From Bordetella bronchialis (GTDB lineage: Bacteria > Pseudomonadota > Gammaproteobacteria > Burkholderiales > Burkholderiaceae_B): a DNA stretch of 64,000 bases. Within the stretch, counting starts at the first letter, position 1; each line of letters begins with the position of its first letter. The stretch covers positions 4,898,001-4,962,000 of the forward strand of contig NZ_CP016170.1 in assembly GCF_001676705.1 (NCBI RefSeq), written 5' to 3'. Shown piece after piece: positions 8,309 to 17,546 of the stretch. The notes under the pieces are model-generated. The model did no database searches, was not told the origin of the DNA, and saw only the letters and a program-made list of their open reading frames with translations. The translations under genes were made by a program, and so were the position numbers.

Positions 8309-9211
8309 ATGGATACCCGCTATCTGCAGAGCTTCGTCACCGTTGCCGAAAGCGGCTCCTTCGCCCAGGCCGCGCGCCGCCTGGACCTGACCCCCACCGC
8401 CGTGGCGGCGCGCATCAAGGCCCTGGAGGACACCCTGGGCCTGACCCTGATCAAGCGGGCCGGGCGCTCGGTGCGCCCCACCGAGGCCGGCATGCGTATC
8501 CTGGAACGCGCCCGCGCCCTGCTGCGCGACGCCCGCGACCTGGCCGCGCTGGCGGAAGACGAGGCCTCCTACGGCGAACTGCGGCTGGGGGTTTTCGTGT
8601 CCGCCATGACCAGCGTGCTGCCGCCTGTGCTGAAGCGCGTGTACGACCGCTATCCCAGCCTGTCGGTCTTCGTCATGCCCGGCGCGTCCGTGGACCTTTG
8701 CCATCGCGTGGCGGGCGGCGAGCTGGATGCCGCCATCGTTGTCGAACCGCAGTTCGCCATCGGCAAATCCGTGCGCTGGCAATCCATCATGGAAGAACCG
8801 CTGGTGGTGGTCGCGCCCGCCGCCATGAAAGGCCAGGATGCGCACGACCTGCTGCGCACCCAGCCCTTCATCCGCTACGACCGCTCCGTGCTGGGCGGAC
8901 AGCTGGCCGACCGCTACCTGCGCGACCACCGCATCGTGCCGCACCAGCGCCTGGAAATGGACAGCCTGCTAGGCGTGGCGGCGCTGGTGGACCAGGGACT
9001 GGGCGTGGCGCTGCTGCCGGACTGGTCCTCGCTGTGGTCCTCGCGCTATGCCTTGACGCGCGTGCCGCTGCCCGGCCGCGCGCCCGTGCGGCGCGTCGGC
9101 CTGGTGTGGCAGGCGCAGGGCGCCCGCACCGCGCTGGCGGAAACACTGCTGGACGTGGCGCGCGCGATCTTCGGCCGGCCGGGCGGACGCCACGCGTCGC
9201 GTGGCGACTGA
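8309..9211 (+). CDS. LysR-family transcriptional regulator
   Basis: The 300-residue protein has the N-terminal winged helix-turn-helix (YLQSFVTVAESGSFAQAARR, then LTPTAVAARIKALEDTLG; residues about 5-60) and a periplasmic-binding-like effector domain (GELRLGVFVSAMTSVLPPVL, GVAALVDQGLGVALLPDW). It is divergent from the DapA-family gene and convergent with the dehydratase gene, so it most likely controls this sugar-acid cluster. The effector ligand is unknown. Confidence 0.9.
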   Translation: MDTRYLQSFVTVAESGSFAQAARRLDLTPTAVAARIKALEDTLGLTLIKRAGRSVRPTEAGMRILERARALLRDARDLAALAEDEASYGELRLGVFVSAMTSVLPPVLKRVYDRYPSLSVFVMPGASVDLCHRVAGGELDAAIVVEPQFAIGKSVRWQSIMEEPLVVVAPAAMKGQDAHDLLRTQPFIRYDRSVLGGQLADRYLRDHRIVPHQRLEMDSLLGVAALVDQGLGVALLPDWSSLWSSRYALTRVPLPGRAPVRRVGLVWQAQGARTALAETLLDVARAIFGRPGGRHASRGD

Positions 9212-9213
9212 AA

Positions 9214-9235
9214 GGGCGGCGGCAAGGCGCCGCCC
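9214..9235. terminator. Bidirectional hairpin between LysR and dehydratase genes
   Basis: GGGCGGCG (9214-9221) pairs with CGCCGCCC (9228-9235) across a 6-base loop. It fills the 30-bp gap between convergent genes; in the minus-strand direction there is no T-run. Confidence 0.55.
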
Positions 9236-9241
9236 GCCCCT

Positions 9242-11002
9242 TCAGGGCTTGCCGACCGGCGTGCTGCCGTTGTCCCGGGTGCCGCGCAGGAAATCGAAAT
9301 CGCAGCCCTTGTCCGCCTGCGTGACCGAGGTCAGGAACAGCTTGCGGTAGCCGCGGTCGTCGCCTTCGCGCGGCGGACGCGGCTGCCATTGCGCCCGGCG
9401 GCGCGCCAGCTCCGCCTCGTCCACCAGCAGCGACAGCTCGCGCTGCCGGACGCTGAGGCGGATGCGGTCGCCCGTGCGCACCAGCGCCAGCGGACCGCCG
9501 ATGGCCGATTCCGGCGTGACGTGCAGCACGATGGAGCCCGACGCCGTGCCGCTCATGCGGCCATCGGAGATGCGCACCATGTCCTTGACGCCGGCACGCG
9601 CCAGCTTGCGCGGGATGGGCATGTAGCCGGCTTCCGGCATGCCGGGCGCGCCGACAGGGCCGATGTTCTTCAGCACCATGATGTCGTCGGCCTGGATATC
9701 CAGGGCCTCGTCGTCCACGCGCGTGGCCAGGTCTTCCAGGTCCTCGAAGACGACCGCGCGCCCTTCGTGCTCCATCAAGGCCGGGGTGGCGGCGGACTGC
9801 TTGATGATGGCCCCGCCCGGCGCAAGGTTGCCGCGCAGCACCGCGATGCCGCCCTGGCCGTAGATGGGCCGGTCGAAAGGCCGGATGACCTCCTGCGGGA
9901 AAGGCGGCGGCGCGTCGTCCAGTTCTTCGCCCAGCGTGCGGCCGGTCACGGTAAGCGCGTCCAGGTGCAGCAGCGGGCGCAGTTCGCGTAGCAGCGTGCG
10001 CACGCCGCCCGCCTTGTGGAAGTCCTCCATGTAGTGTTGGCCTGAGGGCTTCAGGTCCACCAGCACGGGCGTTTCCTTGCCGATGCGGTCGAAGGCTTCC
10101 ATGTCCAGGCCGATGCCCAGGCGGCCCGCCACCGCGGTCAGGTGGACGATGCCGTTCGTCGAACCGCCGATGGCCAGCAGCACGCGCAAGGCGTTCTCGA
10201 AGGACTTGGCCGTCAGGATGCGGTCGGGCGTCAGCTGCCGTTCTATCATCGCCACGGCCTCCGCCCCGGTGCGCTCGGCCACGCGGATGCGGTCGGCCGT
10301 CACGGCGGGCGGCGATGCGCTGCCCGGCACCGCGATGCCCAGGGCTTCGGCGATGCAGGCCATGGTGCTGGCCGTGCCCATCACGGAACAGGTGCCCACG
10401 CTGGCGACCAGCTGGTTGTTGACGTCGGCGATCTCGGCGTCGTCGATTTCCTCCGCCCGGTACTTGCCCCAGAAACGGCGGCAGTCGGTGCAGGCGCCCA
10501 CGCGTTCGCCGCGGTGCGAGCCCGTCAGCATCGAGCCGGTCACCAGCTGGATCGCCGGCACCTTGCCGCTGGCCGCAGCCATCAACTGCGCCGGCACGGT
10601 CTTGTCGCAGCCGCCGATCAGCACCACCGCGTCCATGGGCTGGGCGCGGATCATTTCCTCCGTGTCCATGGACATCAGGTTGCGCAGGAACATGCTGGTC
10701 GGCGAGGCGAAGCTCTCGTGGACCGAGATGGTGGGAAACTCCACCGGCAGGCCGCCCGCCAGCATGACGCCGCGCTTCACGGCCTCCATCAGCTGCGGCA
10801 TGTTGCCGTGGCAGGGGTTGAAGCCGCTGCCCGTGTTGGCGATGCCCACGATGGGCCGGCCCAGCGCGTCGTCGCTCAGCCCGGCGCCCTTGATGAAGGC
10901 CTTGCGCAGGAACAACGAGAACCCGGCATCGCCGTAGCTGGTCAGGCCCTTGCGCATGCCGCTGGCGGCCGCGCCCTTCGTGGGGGAAGACTTCGATGAC
11001 AT
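9242..11002 (-). CDS. IlvD/Edd-family sugar-acid dehydratase (Fe-S)
   Basis: The 586-residue protein starts at ATG 11002. Three cysteines expected to hold the iron-sulfur cluster are present: Cys64 (FNPCHGNMP), Cys132 (IGGCDKTVPAQL) and Cys205 (VGTCSVMGTASTM), with Lys134 next to the second. The C-terminal block SDGRMSGTASGSIVLHVTPE is also typical. The family includes dihydroxy-acid dehydratase, phosphogluconate dehydratase and L-arabinonate/D-xylonate dehydratases. The 586-residue length and the DapA-family and Bug neighbours favour a sugar-acid dehydratase over the biosynthetic IlvD. The Bug receptor gene lies 65 bp upstream on the same strand. Confidence 0.87.
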   Translation of the reverse strand: MSSKSSPTKGAAASGMRKGLTSYGDAGFSLFLRKAFIKGAGLSDDALGRPIVGIANTGSGFNPCHGNMPQLMEAVKRGVMLAGGLPVEFPTISVHESFASPTSMFLRNLMSMDTEEMIRAQPMDAVVLIGGCDKTVPAQLMAAASGKVPAIQLVTGSMLTGSHRGERVGACTDCRRFWGKYRAEEIDDAEIADVNNQLVASVGTCSVMGTASTMACIAEALGIAVPGSASPPAVTADRIRVAERTGAEAVAMIERQLTPDRILTAKSFENALRVLLAIGGSTNGIVHLTAVAGRLGIGLDMEAFDRIGKETPVLVDLKPSGQHYMEDFHKAGGVRTLLRELRPLLHLDALTVTGRTLGEELDDAPPPFPQEVIRPFDRPIYGQGGIAVLRGNLAPGGAIIKQSAATPALMEHEGRAVVFEDLEDLATRVDDEALDIQADDIMVLKNIGPVGAPGMPEAGYMPIPRKLARAGVKDMVRISDGRMSGTASGSIVLHVTPESAIGGPLALVRTGDRIRLSVRQRELSLLVDEAELARRRAQWQPRPPREGDDRGYRKLFLTSVTQADKGCDFDFLRGTRDNGSTPVGKP

Positions 11003-11067
11003 GAATATCCTTCGCTTGTTGAAACCGGCGCATCCGGTCCGGGATGCGCCGCCATACCGCCGGGGCG

Positions 11068-12072
11068 TCAATCCACCGTGATTTTCGCGTCCTGGATGAC
11101 GCGGGCCCACTGGTCGACCTCGGCCTGCAGGCGCTTGCGGGCGTCGTCGGCCGAGGCCGGCGCCACCGCGTAGGCGCCCTGCTGCAAGAGCTTTTCCTTG
11201 GTGTCCGGCATGACCAGGATCTTGGCCAGGGCCGCGTTCAGCGTATCGACGACGGGCTTGGGCGTCTTGGCCGGGACCAGCACGCCGAACATCGACGCCA
11301 CATTGAAATTGGGCAGGCCTTCCTCGGCCGCGGTGGGCGTGTCGGGCAGCATGGAAATGCGTTCCGGCATCGTAACCGCAAGCGCGCGCAGCTGGCCGCT
11401 CTTGATGAAAGGCAGCGAGGCCGGCACCGTCTCCACCATGGTCAGCACCTGGCCGCCGACCAGGTCCGTCATGGCGGGGCCGCTGCCGCGATAGGGAACG
11501 TGCAGCATATCCACGCCGGTCTGCCGCTTGAAGAGCTCCGCGGCCATGCGCTGCGGCGCGCCCGCGCCGGAGGACGCATAAGTCAGCTTGCCCGGGTTCG
11601 CCTTGGCATAGGCGATCAACTCCTTCAGGTTATGGATGGGCAGCTTGGGATTGACCACAAACACCAGCGGCACGGCGGCGATCGTCGCCACCGGCGTCAG
11701 GTCGCGCATCAGGTCGTAGGAGATCGATTTCTTCTCCAGGGTCGCCATGATGGAGTGCGAGGTGATAGCTCCCATCAGCAAGGTGTAGCCGTCGGGCTCG
11801 GCGCGCGCCACGGCGTCCGCGCCCAGGTTGCCGCCGGCCCCGCCGCGGTTTTCCACCACCACCTGCTGCTTCAGTTCCTCCGACAGCTTCATGGCGATGA
11901 CGCGGCCCACCACGTCGGTGGCCCCGCCCGGGGGGTAGGGAATGACCAGCTTCAAGGCATGGTCCGGATAGGCGGCTTGCGCGCTCGGCGCCAGCGGCGC
12001 CAGCATGGCGGCCGTACAGAGGGCGGCTGTGCCTAGCAGGCGCCTGCGCGGCGCGGAATGGCGGTTGGGCAT
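11068..12072 (-). CDS. Bug/TctC-family extracytoplasmic solute receptor
   Basis: The 334-residue protein begins with MPNRHSAPRRRLLGTAALC, a signal peptide ending near SAQAAYP (a twin-Arg-like RRR is present). The Bug hallmarks follow: LVIPYPPGGATDVVGR, VENRGGAGGNLGADAVARA, PDGYTLLMG and VPYRGSGPAMTDLVGGQV. Bug proteins bind carboxylates in the periplasm and are greatly expanded in Bordetella and relatives; many have no linked TctA/TctB genes, and none is visible here. It probably binds the organic or sugar acid handled by the neighbouring dehydratase and DapA-family enzyme. Confidence 0.9.
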   Translation of the reverse strand: MPNRHSAPRRRLLGTAALCTAAMLAPLAPSAQAAYPDHALKLVIPYPPGGATDVVGRVIAMKLSEELKQQVVVENRGGAGGNLGADAVARAEPDGYTLLMGAITSHSIMATLEKKSISYDLMRDLTPVATIAAVPLVFVVNPKLPIHNLKELIAYAKANPGKLTYASSGAGAPQRMAAELFKRQTGVDMLHVPYRGSGPAMTDLVGGQVLTMVETVPASLPFIKSGQLRALAVTMPERISMLPDTPTAAEEGLPNFNVASMFGVLVPAKTPKPVVDTLNAALAKILVMPDTKEKLLQQGAYAVAPASADDARKRLQAEVDQWARVIQDAKITVD

Positions 12073-12292
12073 GGCTAGTCTCCGTTTCGTTTTTCTGGTC
12101 GTTCATTATTGATGGGCGGACCTGCGGATAACGCAGGTTTTGCTGGGTTCACAATGAGATATTTTTCAGGTCTGGCCGGCGCGACGCGCGCGGCGGCAGG
12201 CGCGGTACGATGTTGCGCGCGACGCGGCTCGCCGTCTCGCCGCTCCCCTGTATGGCCCGAACGCACCTTCTCCGGACGCTTCCCACGCCGCC

Positions 12293-13681
12293 ATGAAAGA
12301 CACGCCGCAGTCTTCGCAGGATTCCTCCACCGCTGACGGGCCGGCGGCCGACCCGCCGCCGGTCCAAGGTTCCACATCCGGCGAGCCAGGGCGCGGCGCC
12401 ATCCCACCCGCCGCCGGCAAGGCCATGGCGGCGATGGGCGACCGCGCAACGGGCATTCCGCTTTGGGTGCTGGCGCTGTCCACCACGCTGGGCATGCAGA
12501 CGGTGGCGTCCTTCCTCGACCTGAGCCTGCCCGTCATCGCGCCGCTGCTGACGGCCGGGGCCGGCCTGTCGCCGGAACGGGTGGGCAACCTGTCTTCGCT
12601 GAATTCCCTGGGCACGGTGCTGTTCCTGCTGTTCGGCGCGCCGCTGCTGGCGCGGCTGGGACCCGTCCGCATGCTGCAGGCGGGCGCGTTGCTGGCGGTG
12701 TTCGGCCTGGCGCTGGCGGCCACGGGGTATTGGCCCCTGCTGATCGTGGGCGCCATCCTGATGGGAATCGGCTACGGCCCCTCGCCCCCGGCGGGCAGCC
12801 GCATCCTGGCGGCGACCGCGCCGCCCCGCCATCGCACGCTGATTTTTTCCATCAAGCAGGCCGGCGCGCCAGCCGGCGCCGCCTGCGCGGGCCTGATCCT
12901 GGCGCCCGCGGCGGCGGCCTGGGGATGGGAAGGCGCGATGCTGGTGTCCATGGCCATCGGCGTGGCCGCCGCCTGCGTCATCGCGCCGGCGCGCCAGCGG
13001 CTGGATACGGAGCGCGACCCGCAGCGCTCCATCCAATTGAAGGTGCTGATACATCCCCGCGCACTGGCCACGCCCTACCGCGTGCTGCGCGCCGCGCCCT
13101 CTTTGCTGACGGTGTCGGCGCTGGCGTTCTCCTTCGCCATCGTGCAGGGCTCGCTGTTCTCGTTCTCCGTCACCTATCTGGTCACCGCGCGCGGCATGCC
13201 GCTGGCCACCGCCGGGATCGCCTACGCCTGCATGCAGTTCGCCGGCGTCTTCGCCCGCATCTTCCTGGGCTGGCTGGCGGACCGCACCGGCAGGCCGGCC
13301 TACAACCTGACCATCCAGGCGCTTATCGCCGCCGCCGTGGTGGTGGCCTATGCGCTGCTGCCGGCGTCGCCCTCGCTGCTGCTGGCCGGTTTCGTCGCCG
13401 GCGCGGCGGGATTCTTCGCCGCCAGCTGGAACGGCATCTACCTGGCCGAGATCGCGCGGCTGTCCCCGCCGGAAAAAATCGTCGAAGCGACATCGGCCTC
13501 GGTATTGGTTTCCTTCCTGGGCTACTTCGTCGGTCCCTCGCTGTTTTCCATACTGGTCACGCTGACAGGGAGCTACCGCATCCCCTTCTTCGTCGTGGCG
13601 GCGCAGTTGGCGGCGATGGCGGCGGTGCAGTTGGTCGTACTGCGGCGGCGCCGGTCATCCGCGGATGGGCGCTCGCACTAG
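12293..13681 (+). CDS. MFS transporter
   Basis: The 462-residue product has a long hydrophilic N-terminus (about 55 residues, rich in Asp, Pro and Gly) before twelve predicted membrane segments in two sets of six; later starts at 12425 or 12434 are possible. The loop between segments 2 and 3 reads GAPLLARLGPVRML, and the second half repeats it as GWLADRTGRPA, the MFS A-motif. GSRILAATAPPRHRTLIFS and the following KQAGAPAG correspond to segment 5. The substrate is unknown. It is divergent from the Bug gene with a 220-bp gap and is the last ordinary gene before the lower-GC patch. Confidence 0.85.
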   Translation: MKDTPQSSQDSSTADGPAADPPPVQGSTSGEPGRGAIPPAAGKAMAAMGDRATGIPLWVLALSTTLGMQTVASFLDLSLPVIAPLLTAGAGLSPERVGNLSSLNSLGTVLFLLFGAPLLARLGPVRMLQAGALLAVFGLALAATGYWPLLIVGAILMGIGYGPSPPAGSRILAATAPPRHRTLIFSIKQAGAPAGAACAGLILAPAAAAWGWEGAMLVSMAIGVAAACVIAPARQRLDTERDPQRSIQLKVLIHPRALATPYRVLRAAPSLLTVSALAFSFAIVQGSLFSFSVTYLVTARGMPLATAGIAYACMQFAGVFARIFLGWLADRTGRPAYNLTIQALIAAAVVVAYALLPASPSLLLAGFVAGAAGFFAASWNGIYLAEIARLSPPEKIVEATSASVLVSFLGYFVGPSLFSILVTLTGSYRIPFFVVAAQLAAMAAVQLVVLRRRRSSADGRSH

Positions 13682-13935
13682 ACATCGTGCCTACATATGC
13701 ATTACCAACGTGGAAAAACGAAGCTCAGGCGTAAAGGCGCAGTAAAGCGGCCGCTCCAACGTACCGCGGCGCGAGAGCGCGCCAATCCAACTCGAGACCG
13801 TTTAATGGAGGCCGCGCTCTCGGTTGACGGCCGATTGCCGGCGTTGAACCGCGCCAGTAACATTCGGGATTGCCTACCGAGGCGGTGGAATAAGACGCGT
13901 CGATCGGCAGCACGCGGCAAGTACAGAGAGGGCCC
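13682..13935. other. Lower-GC gap without a recognisable gene; perfect inverted repeat
   Basis: No open frame here has convincing coding character. A perfect 10-bp inverted repeat is present: CGAGAGCGCG at 13772-13781 and CGCGCTCTCG at 13813-13822, spaced by 31 bp. The stretch joins the MFS gene to a truncated nuclease-like gene and probably belongs to the same acquired, decayed segment. No transposase, integrase or tRNA is visible. Confidence 0.5.
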
Positions 13936-14849
13936 ATGCAGCAAGTCGACGAGTTCCAAGTCGAAGTTCAGCCGGACTTCATCGAGAAAATCACTTGATC
14001 TTGACTGAAGTCTTGAATCTGCCCACCCGCAAGCAGGAGGAGCTTGCCGAGCTCTTGCGCGAAGGGTCGCTGTCGTCGATCATCAACGCGGCCAAGGTTG
14101 TTGCCGATCGTCTCAAATTCCTGGCTGGACTCGAAACAATACTCTTTGAAAAAGGTCCCAAGCAGCGACTCAAGGAGCGAACTCAGCTACACCGCATCCT
14201 GGCGGAGAACCCGTGGGTCTTCGGCGAAGAGTTCCATCTTTCCGTCGACGACATGTCACTGACGGAAGTTCTACGCAAGCATAAGGCACTGCTGGGTGAC
14301 GACATCGTGATAGACGCCCCGGTCAAGCATGTCGCTCAAACGCGTGGAATTGTCGATCTGATGCTGTCACGGCAGATCCGACGACACCGCGCCAACGACT
14401 TGACCCACCTCGTCGTGGAGCTTAAGGCACCCAACGTCAAGATCGACAGGGACGAGATTTCGCAGATTGTCGGCTATGCCGCCTCGGTCACCTCCGATGA
14501 ACGGTTCCGCAATGTCGACGTCAAGTGGGATTTCTGGGTTATCAGCGATGACGTCGGTCCGGTTGGGAAGTTCAACATCGGCGAGAACACCGCGACGGGC
14601 CTCATCCATAAAAGCGCCAACGCCTCTATCTACATCAAGACCTGGGCACAAGTGCTGGACGACAACCGCGCCCGCATGCAATTCTTCCAGGAACGGCTTG
14701 AATTCAATGTCGACAAGGGCCGGTCGCTCAAACACTTGCAAGAACGCTACGCGACCTACCTGCAGGGGGTGCTTCACGCGGACGCCTATCCGGTGGCTTC
14801 GGCCGAAACGGAAGCCACCCGATCGCACGCCGAAGGGTCCAAAACATAA
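13936..14849 (+). pseudogene. Truncated, apparently frameshifted PD-(D/E)XK nuclease-like protein
   Basis: The frame from ATG 13936 reads MQQVDEFQVEVQPDFIEKIT and stops at TGA 13996. One base out of phase, a 284-codon frame continues naturally as ILTEVLNLPTRKQEELAELL. Restoring one T near 13995 would join them (EKIT-LILTEV). The long frame opens only with TTG 13995 and has no ATG until 14253, in the middle of the domain. The body holds a restriction-endonuclease-like core, numbered from TTG 13995: LHRILAENPWVFGEEF (65-80), Asp121 in GIVDLML, Glu142 and Lys144 in VVELKAP, and Gln157 in EISQIVGYA. This pattern resembles Shedu/DUF4263-type nuclease domains or C-terminal domains of large ATPase-nuclease proteins; the family assignment is tentative. 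GC content is clearly below that of its neighbours, indicating transfer. An alternative is an intact short gene using TTG. Confidence 0.55.
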
Positions 14850-15138
14850 GCGTGTGCGGCGGCGTGCGGGATACCGGCGGGCCGCAGGCTGCCGACTTTC
14901 TCCCCCGCGACCCGACCTAAGTCCGCGGACGTGGCGTCAAGAGCCCGTGCCGCCCAGTTCAAGCCCGACAGTCGGCCAGCTCATCCTGCCCCCCGATAAG
15001 GCTCACCCGTAGTGATGCGGCCCTGAACTTCATGGCATTGGGGTCATTCCGCCATTCCACGGCCGGTCGGCGATAATGGCGCATCCAGCCCCCCGCGCTT
15101 CGCCGCGGCCTCGGGCGCGTTTTTTCCCGCCGCCTTCC
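14850..15138. other. Non-coding gap after the nuclease remnant
   Basis: I see no gene here. The stretch returns to high GC by about 15060 and should hold the promoter of the following ABC transporter gene. The minus strand is open across much of it, but this frame runs on through the ABC gene as a shadow. Confidence 0.4.
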
Positions 15139-16959
15139 ATGACCCGATTCCGCTTCGACCTGCGAGGAAGCGTCTTCAAGGACGCCCTCGCCTTTACCTT
15201 TCGCCATTGGCGCCGCCAGCCCGGGCAGGTGGCGCTGGTCGCCGTGCTGATGCTCAGCTCGGCGGTGGCCGATGTCGTCACGCCGATGTATGCCGGCCGC
15301 CTGATCGATGCGGTGACCTCCGGCACGGCGGCCGAGCCCGACAGCTGGCACGCCGCCCTGGTCGCCTTCGGCCTGCTGATCGGGCTGGGCGTGGCCAGCC
15401 TGATAGCGCGGCAATTCGCCTTTGCCACGATTTCCGCCATGACGCTGCGCATGATGAGCCGGATCTGCGCCGACGCCTTTCACCGGGTGCAGCGTTTTTC
15501 CAGCGACTGGCACGCCAACACCTTCGCCGGGTCCACCGTGCGCAAGATCACGCGCGGCATCTGGGCGCTGGACCTGCTGAACGACACGCTGCTGCTGGCG
15601 CTGCTGCCGACGCTGATCATGCTGACGGGCGCCGCCGTGCTCCTGGGCCTGCACTGGCCGGTCATGGGCATGATCGTCGGCGCCAGCGCGGTGATCTATC
15701 TGGTGGCGGTGGTGCTGCTGTCCCTGGGCTATGTGGCGCCGGCCGCGCGGCTGGGCAACGCCTGGGACACGCGCCTGGGCGGCGCGCTGGCCGACGCCAT
15801 CACCTGCAACGCCGTGGTCAAGGCCTTCGGCGCCGAGCAGCGCGAAGAAGCGCGCCTGCAAGGCATCATCCGCAAATGGCGCGCGCGCACCTATCGCGGC
15901 TGGATACGGGGCACGGTCAACGGCAGCACCCAGGGCGGCCTGCTGGTCCTGATGCGGGTGGCCATCGTCGGCACGGCGCTGCTGCTGTGGGCCGGCCAAC
16001 GCGCCAGTGCGGGAGACATCGCCTTTGTCCTGACCATGTTCTTCGTGCTGCAGGGGTATATGCGGGAACTGGGTACGAATATCCGCAACCTGCAGCGCTC
16101 GGTCAACGATATGGAAGAACTCGTGGGCCTGGAACGCCAGCCCCTGGGCATCGCCGATCGTCCCGGCGCGGTGCCGATCGCCATCGAGGCCGGCGAGATC
16201 CGCTTCGAGCACGTGACCTTCCAGTACGGCGGCCACACGACGCCGCTGTACCGCGACTTCTCCGTGCGCATCGCGCCGGGCGAGCGCGTGGGACTGGTGG
16301 GGCATTCCGGCTCGGGCAAGACTACCTTCGTCAAGCTGATCCAGCGCATGCACGATGTGACCGCGGGGGCCATCCTGATCGACGGGCAGGATATCGCGGC
16401 CGTCCAGCAGGCGACGCTGCGCGCGCAGATCGCCATCGTGCAGCAGGAACCCATCCTGTTCCACCGCACCCTGGCCGAGAACATCGCCTATGCCAGGCCC
16501 GGCGCCTCGCAGGCCGAGATCGAAGCGGCCGCCCGGCTGGCCAATGCGCACGACTTCATCGCCACCCTGCCGCGCGGCTACCAGACCCTGGTCGGCGAAC
16601 GCGGCATCAAGCTGTCCGGCGGCGAACGCCAGCGCGTCGCCATCGCCCGCGCCTTCCTGGCGGACGCGCCCATCCTGGTCCTGGACGAAGCGACCTCCAG
16701 CCTGGACAGCGAAAGCGAACAGCTGATCCAGCAGGCCATGGAGCGCCTGATGGTGGGCCGCACCACGCTGGTGGTGGCGCATCGCCTGTCCACGGTGCGC
16801 TCGCTGGACCGGCTGCTGGTCATGGAAAAAGGCCGCATCATCGAGGAAGGCACCCACGACGAACTGGTCGCTCGCCCGCAGGGGGTCTATCGGCGGCTGT
16901 ACGAGCGCCAGGCCCTGTCGCTGACCAGCCCGGCGGCCGCGGAGCTGGGCGCCGTGTAG
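15139..16959 (+). CDS. ABC exporter, fused membrane and ATPase domains
   Basis: The protein has 606 residues from ATG 15139 (627 from ATG 15076; the extra 21 residues are Pro/Arg-rich and unlike the family). An N-terminal six-helix exporter domain (about 1-330) is followed by an ATP-binding domain with Walker A GHSGSGKTT, Q-loop QQEPILFHRTLAENI, signature LSGGERQR, Walker B ILVLDEATSSLD and the switch His in VVAHRLSTV. This is the MsbA/MDR half-transporter layout, working as a dimer to export lipids, drugs or peptides; the substrate cannot be told. It stands alone on its strand, 30 bp before the hydrolase gene. Confidence 0.9.
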   Translation: MTRFRFDLRGSVFKDALAFTFRHWRRQPGQVALVAVLMLSSAVADVVTPMYAGRLIDAVTSGTAAEPDSWHAALVAFGLLIGLGVASLIARQFAFATISAMTLRMMSRICADAFHRVQRFSSDWHANTFAGSTVRKITRGIWALDLLNDTLLLALLPTLIMLTGAAVLLGLHWPVMGMIVGASAVIYLVAVVLLSLGYVAPAARLGNAWDTRLGGALADAITCNAVVKAFGAEQREEARLQGIIRKWRARTYRGWIRGTVNGSTQGGLLVLMRVAIVGTALLLWAGQRASAGDIAFVLTMFFVLQGYMRELGTNIRNLQRSVNDMEELVGLERQPLGIADRPGAVPIAIEAGEIRFEHVTFQYGGHTTPLYRDFSVRIAPGERVGLVGHSGSGKTTFVKLIQRMHDVTAGAILIDGQDIAAVQQATLRAQIAIVQQEPILFHRTLAENIAYARPGASQAEIEAAARLANAHDFIATLPRGYQTLVGERGIKLSGGERQRVAIARAFLADAPILVLDEATSSLDSESEQLIQQAMERLMVGRTTLVVAHRLSTVRSLDRLLVMEKGRIIEEGTHDELVARPQGVYRRLYERQALSLTSPAAAELGAV

Positions 16960-16989
16960 ACTAGCCCCCAACCGAATCCGGCGACCGCC

Positions 16990-17538
16990 ATGGCTTCCGC
17001 CTTACTGATCATCGACGTCCAGCAAGGACTCTTCGCGCCATCCCCCCGCCCCGCCGATGCCGACGCGGTGATCGCCCGCATCAATGTCCTGGCCGCGCGG
17101 GCCCGCGCGGCCGGCGTGCCGGTGGTCTTCGTCCAGCACGAAGGCAAGTCGCTGGCGTCCGATACACCCGCCTGGGCCCTGGCAGACGGCCTGCATGCCC
17201 AGGCCGCCGACCACCGCATCCGCAAGTCCGCCTCCGACGCCTTCCTGCGCACGGGACTGTCCGCCCTGCTGGACGCGCACGCCGCCACCCATCTGGCGGT
17301 GTGCGGCTACGCGAGCGAGTTCTGCGTGGACAGCACCGTGCGGCGCGCCGCGGCCCTGGGCTACGACGTGACCCTGGCGGCGGACGCCCATACCACCCAT
17401 GACCAGCCGCACGCGGACGCAGCCCTTATCCGCGCCCACCACAACGCCACGCTGTCCAGCCTGGGCAGCTACGGCGTGCGGATAGAGGCCCTGCCGGCGG
17501 AGCAGATCGTCTTCCGCACACGTCCTCCGCGGGCCTGA
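16990..17538 (+). CDS. Isochorismatase-like cysteine hydrolase
   Basis: The 182-residue protein carries the family triad: Asp9 (LLIIDVQQGLF), Lys79 (RIRKSASDAF) and Cys112 (CGYASEFCVDSTVRRA). The family includes nicotinamidases, carbamoylases and isochorismatases; nothing here fixes the substrate. It probably shares transcription with the preceding ABC transporter gene (30-bp gap). Confidence 0.88.
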   Translation: MASALLIIDVQQGLFAPSPRPADADAVIARINVLAARARAAGVPVVFVQHEGKSLASDTPAWALADGLHAQAADHRIRKSASDAFLRTGLSALLDAHAATHLAVCGYASEFCVDSTVRRAAALGYDVTLAADAHTTHDQPHADAALIRAHHNATLSSLGSYGVRIEALPAEQIVFRTRPPRA

Positions 17539-17546
17539 GGCGTCCC

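Noticed and set aside
13682-13935. Search for a tRNA, integrase or transposase marking an attachment site.
   Set aside because: No cloverleaf, recombinase motif or target duplication could be seen; only the 10-bp inverted repeat remains.
14959-16971. A 670-codon minus-strand frame covering the ABC transporter gene and the gap before it.
   Set aside because: It runs antisense to a gene with all ABC transporter motifs and shows no family features of its own.
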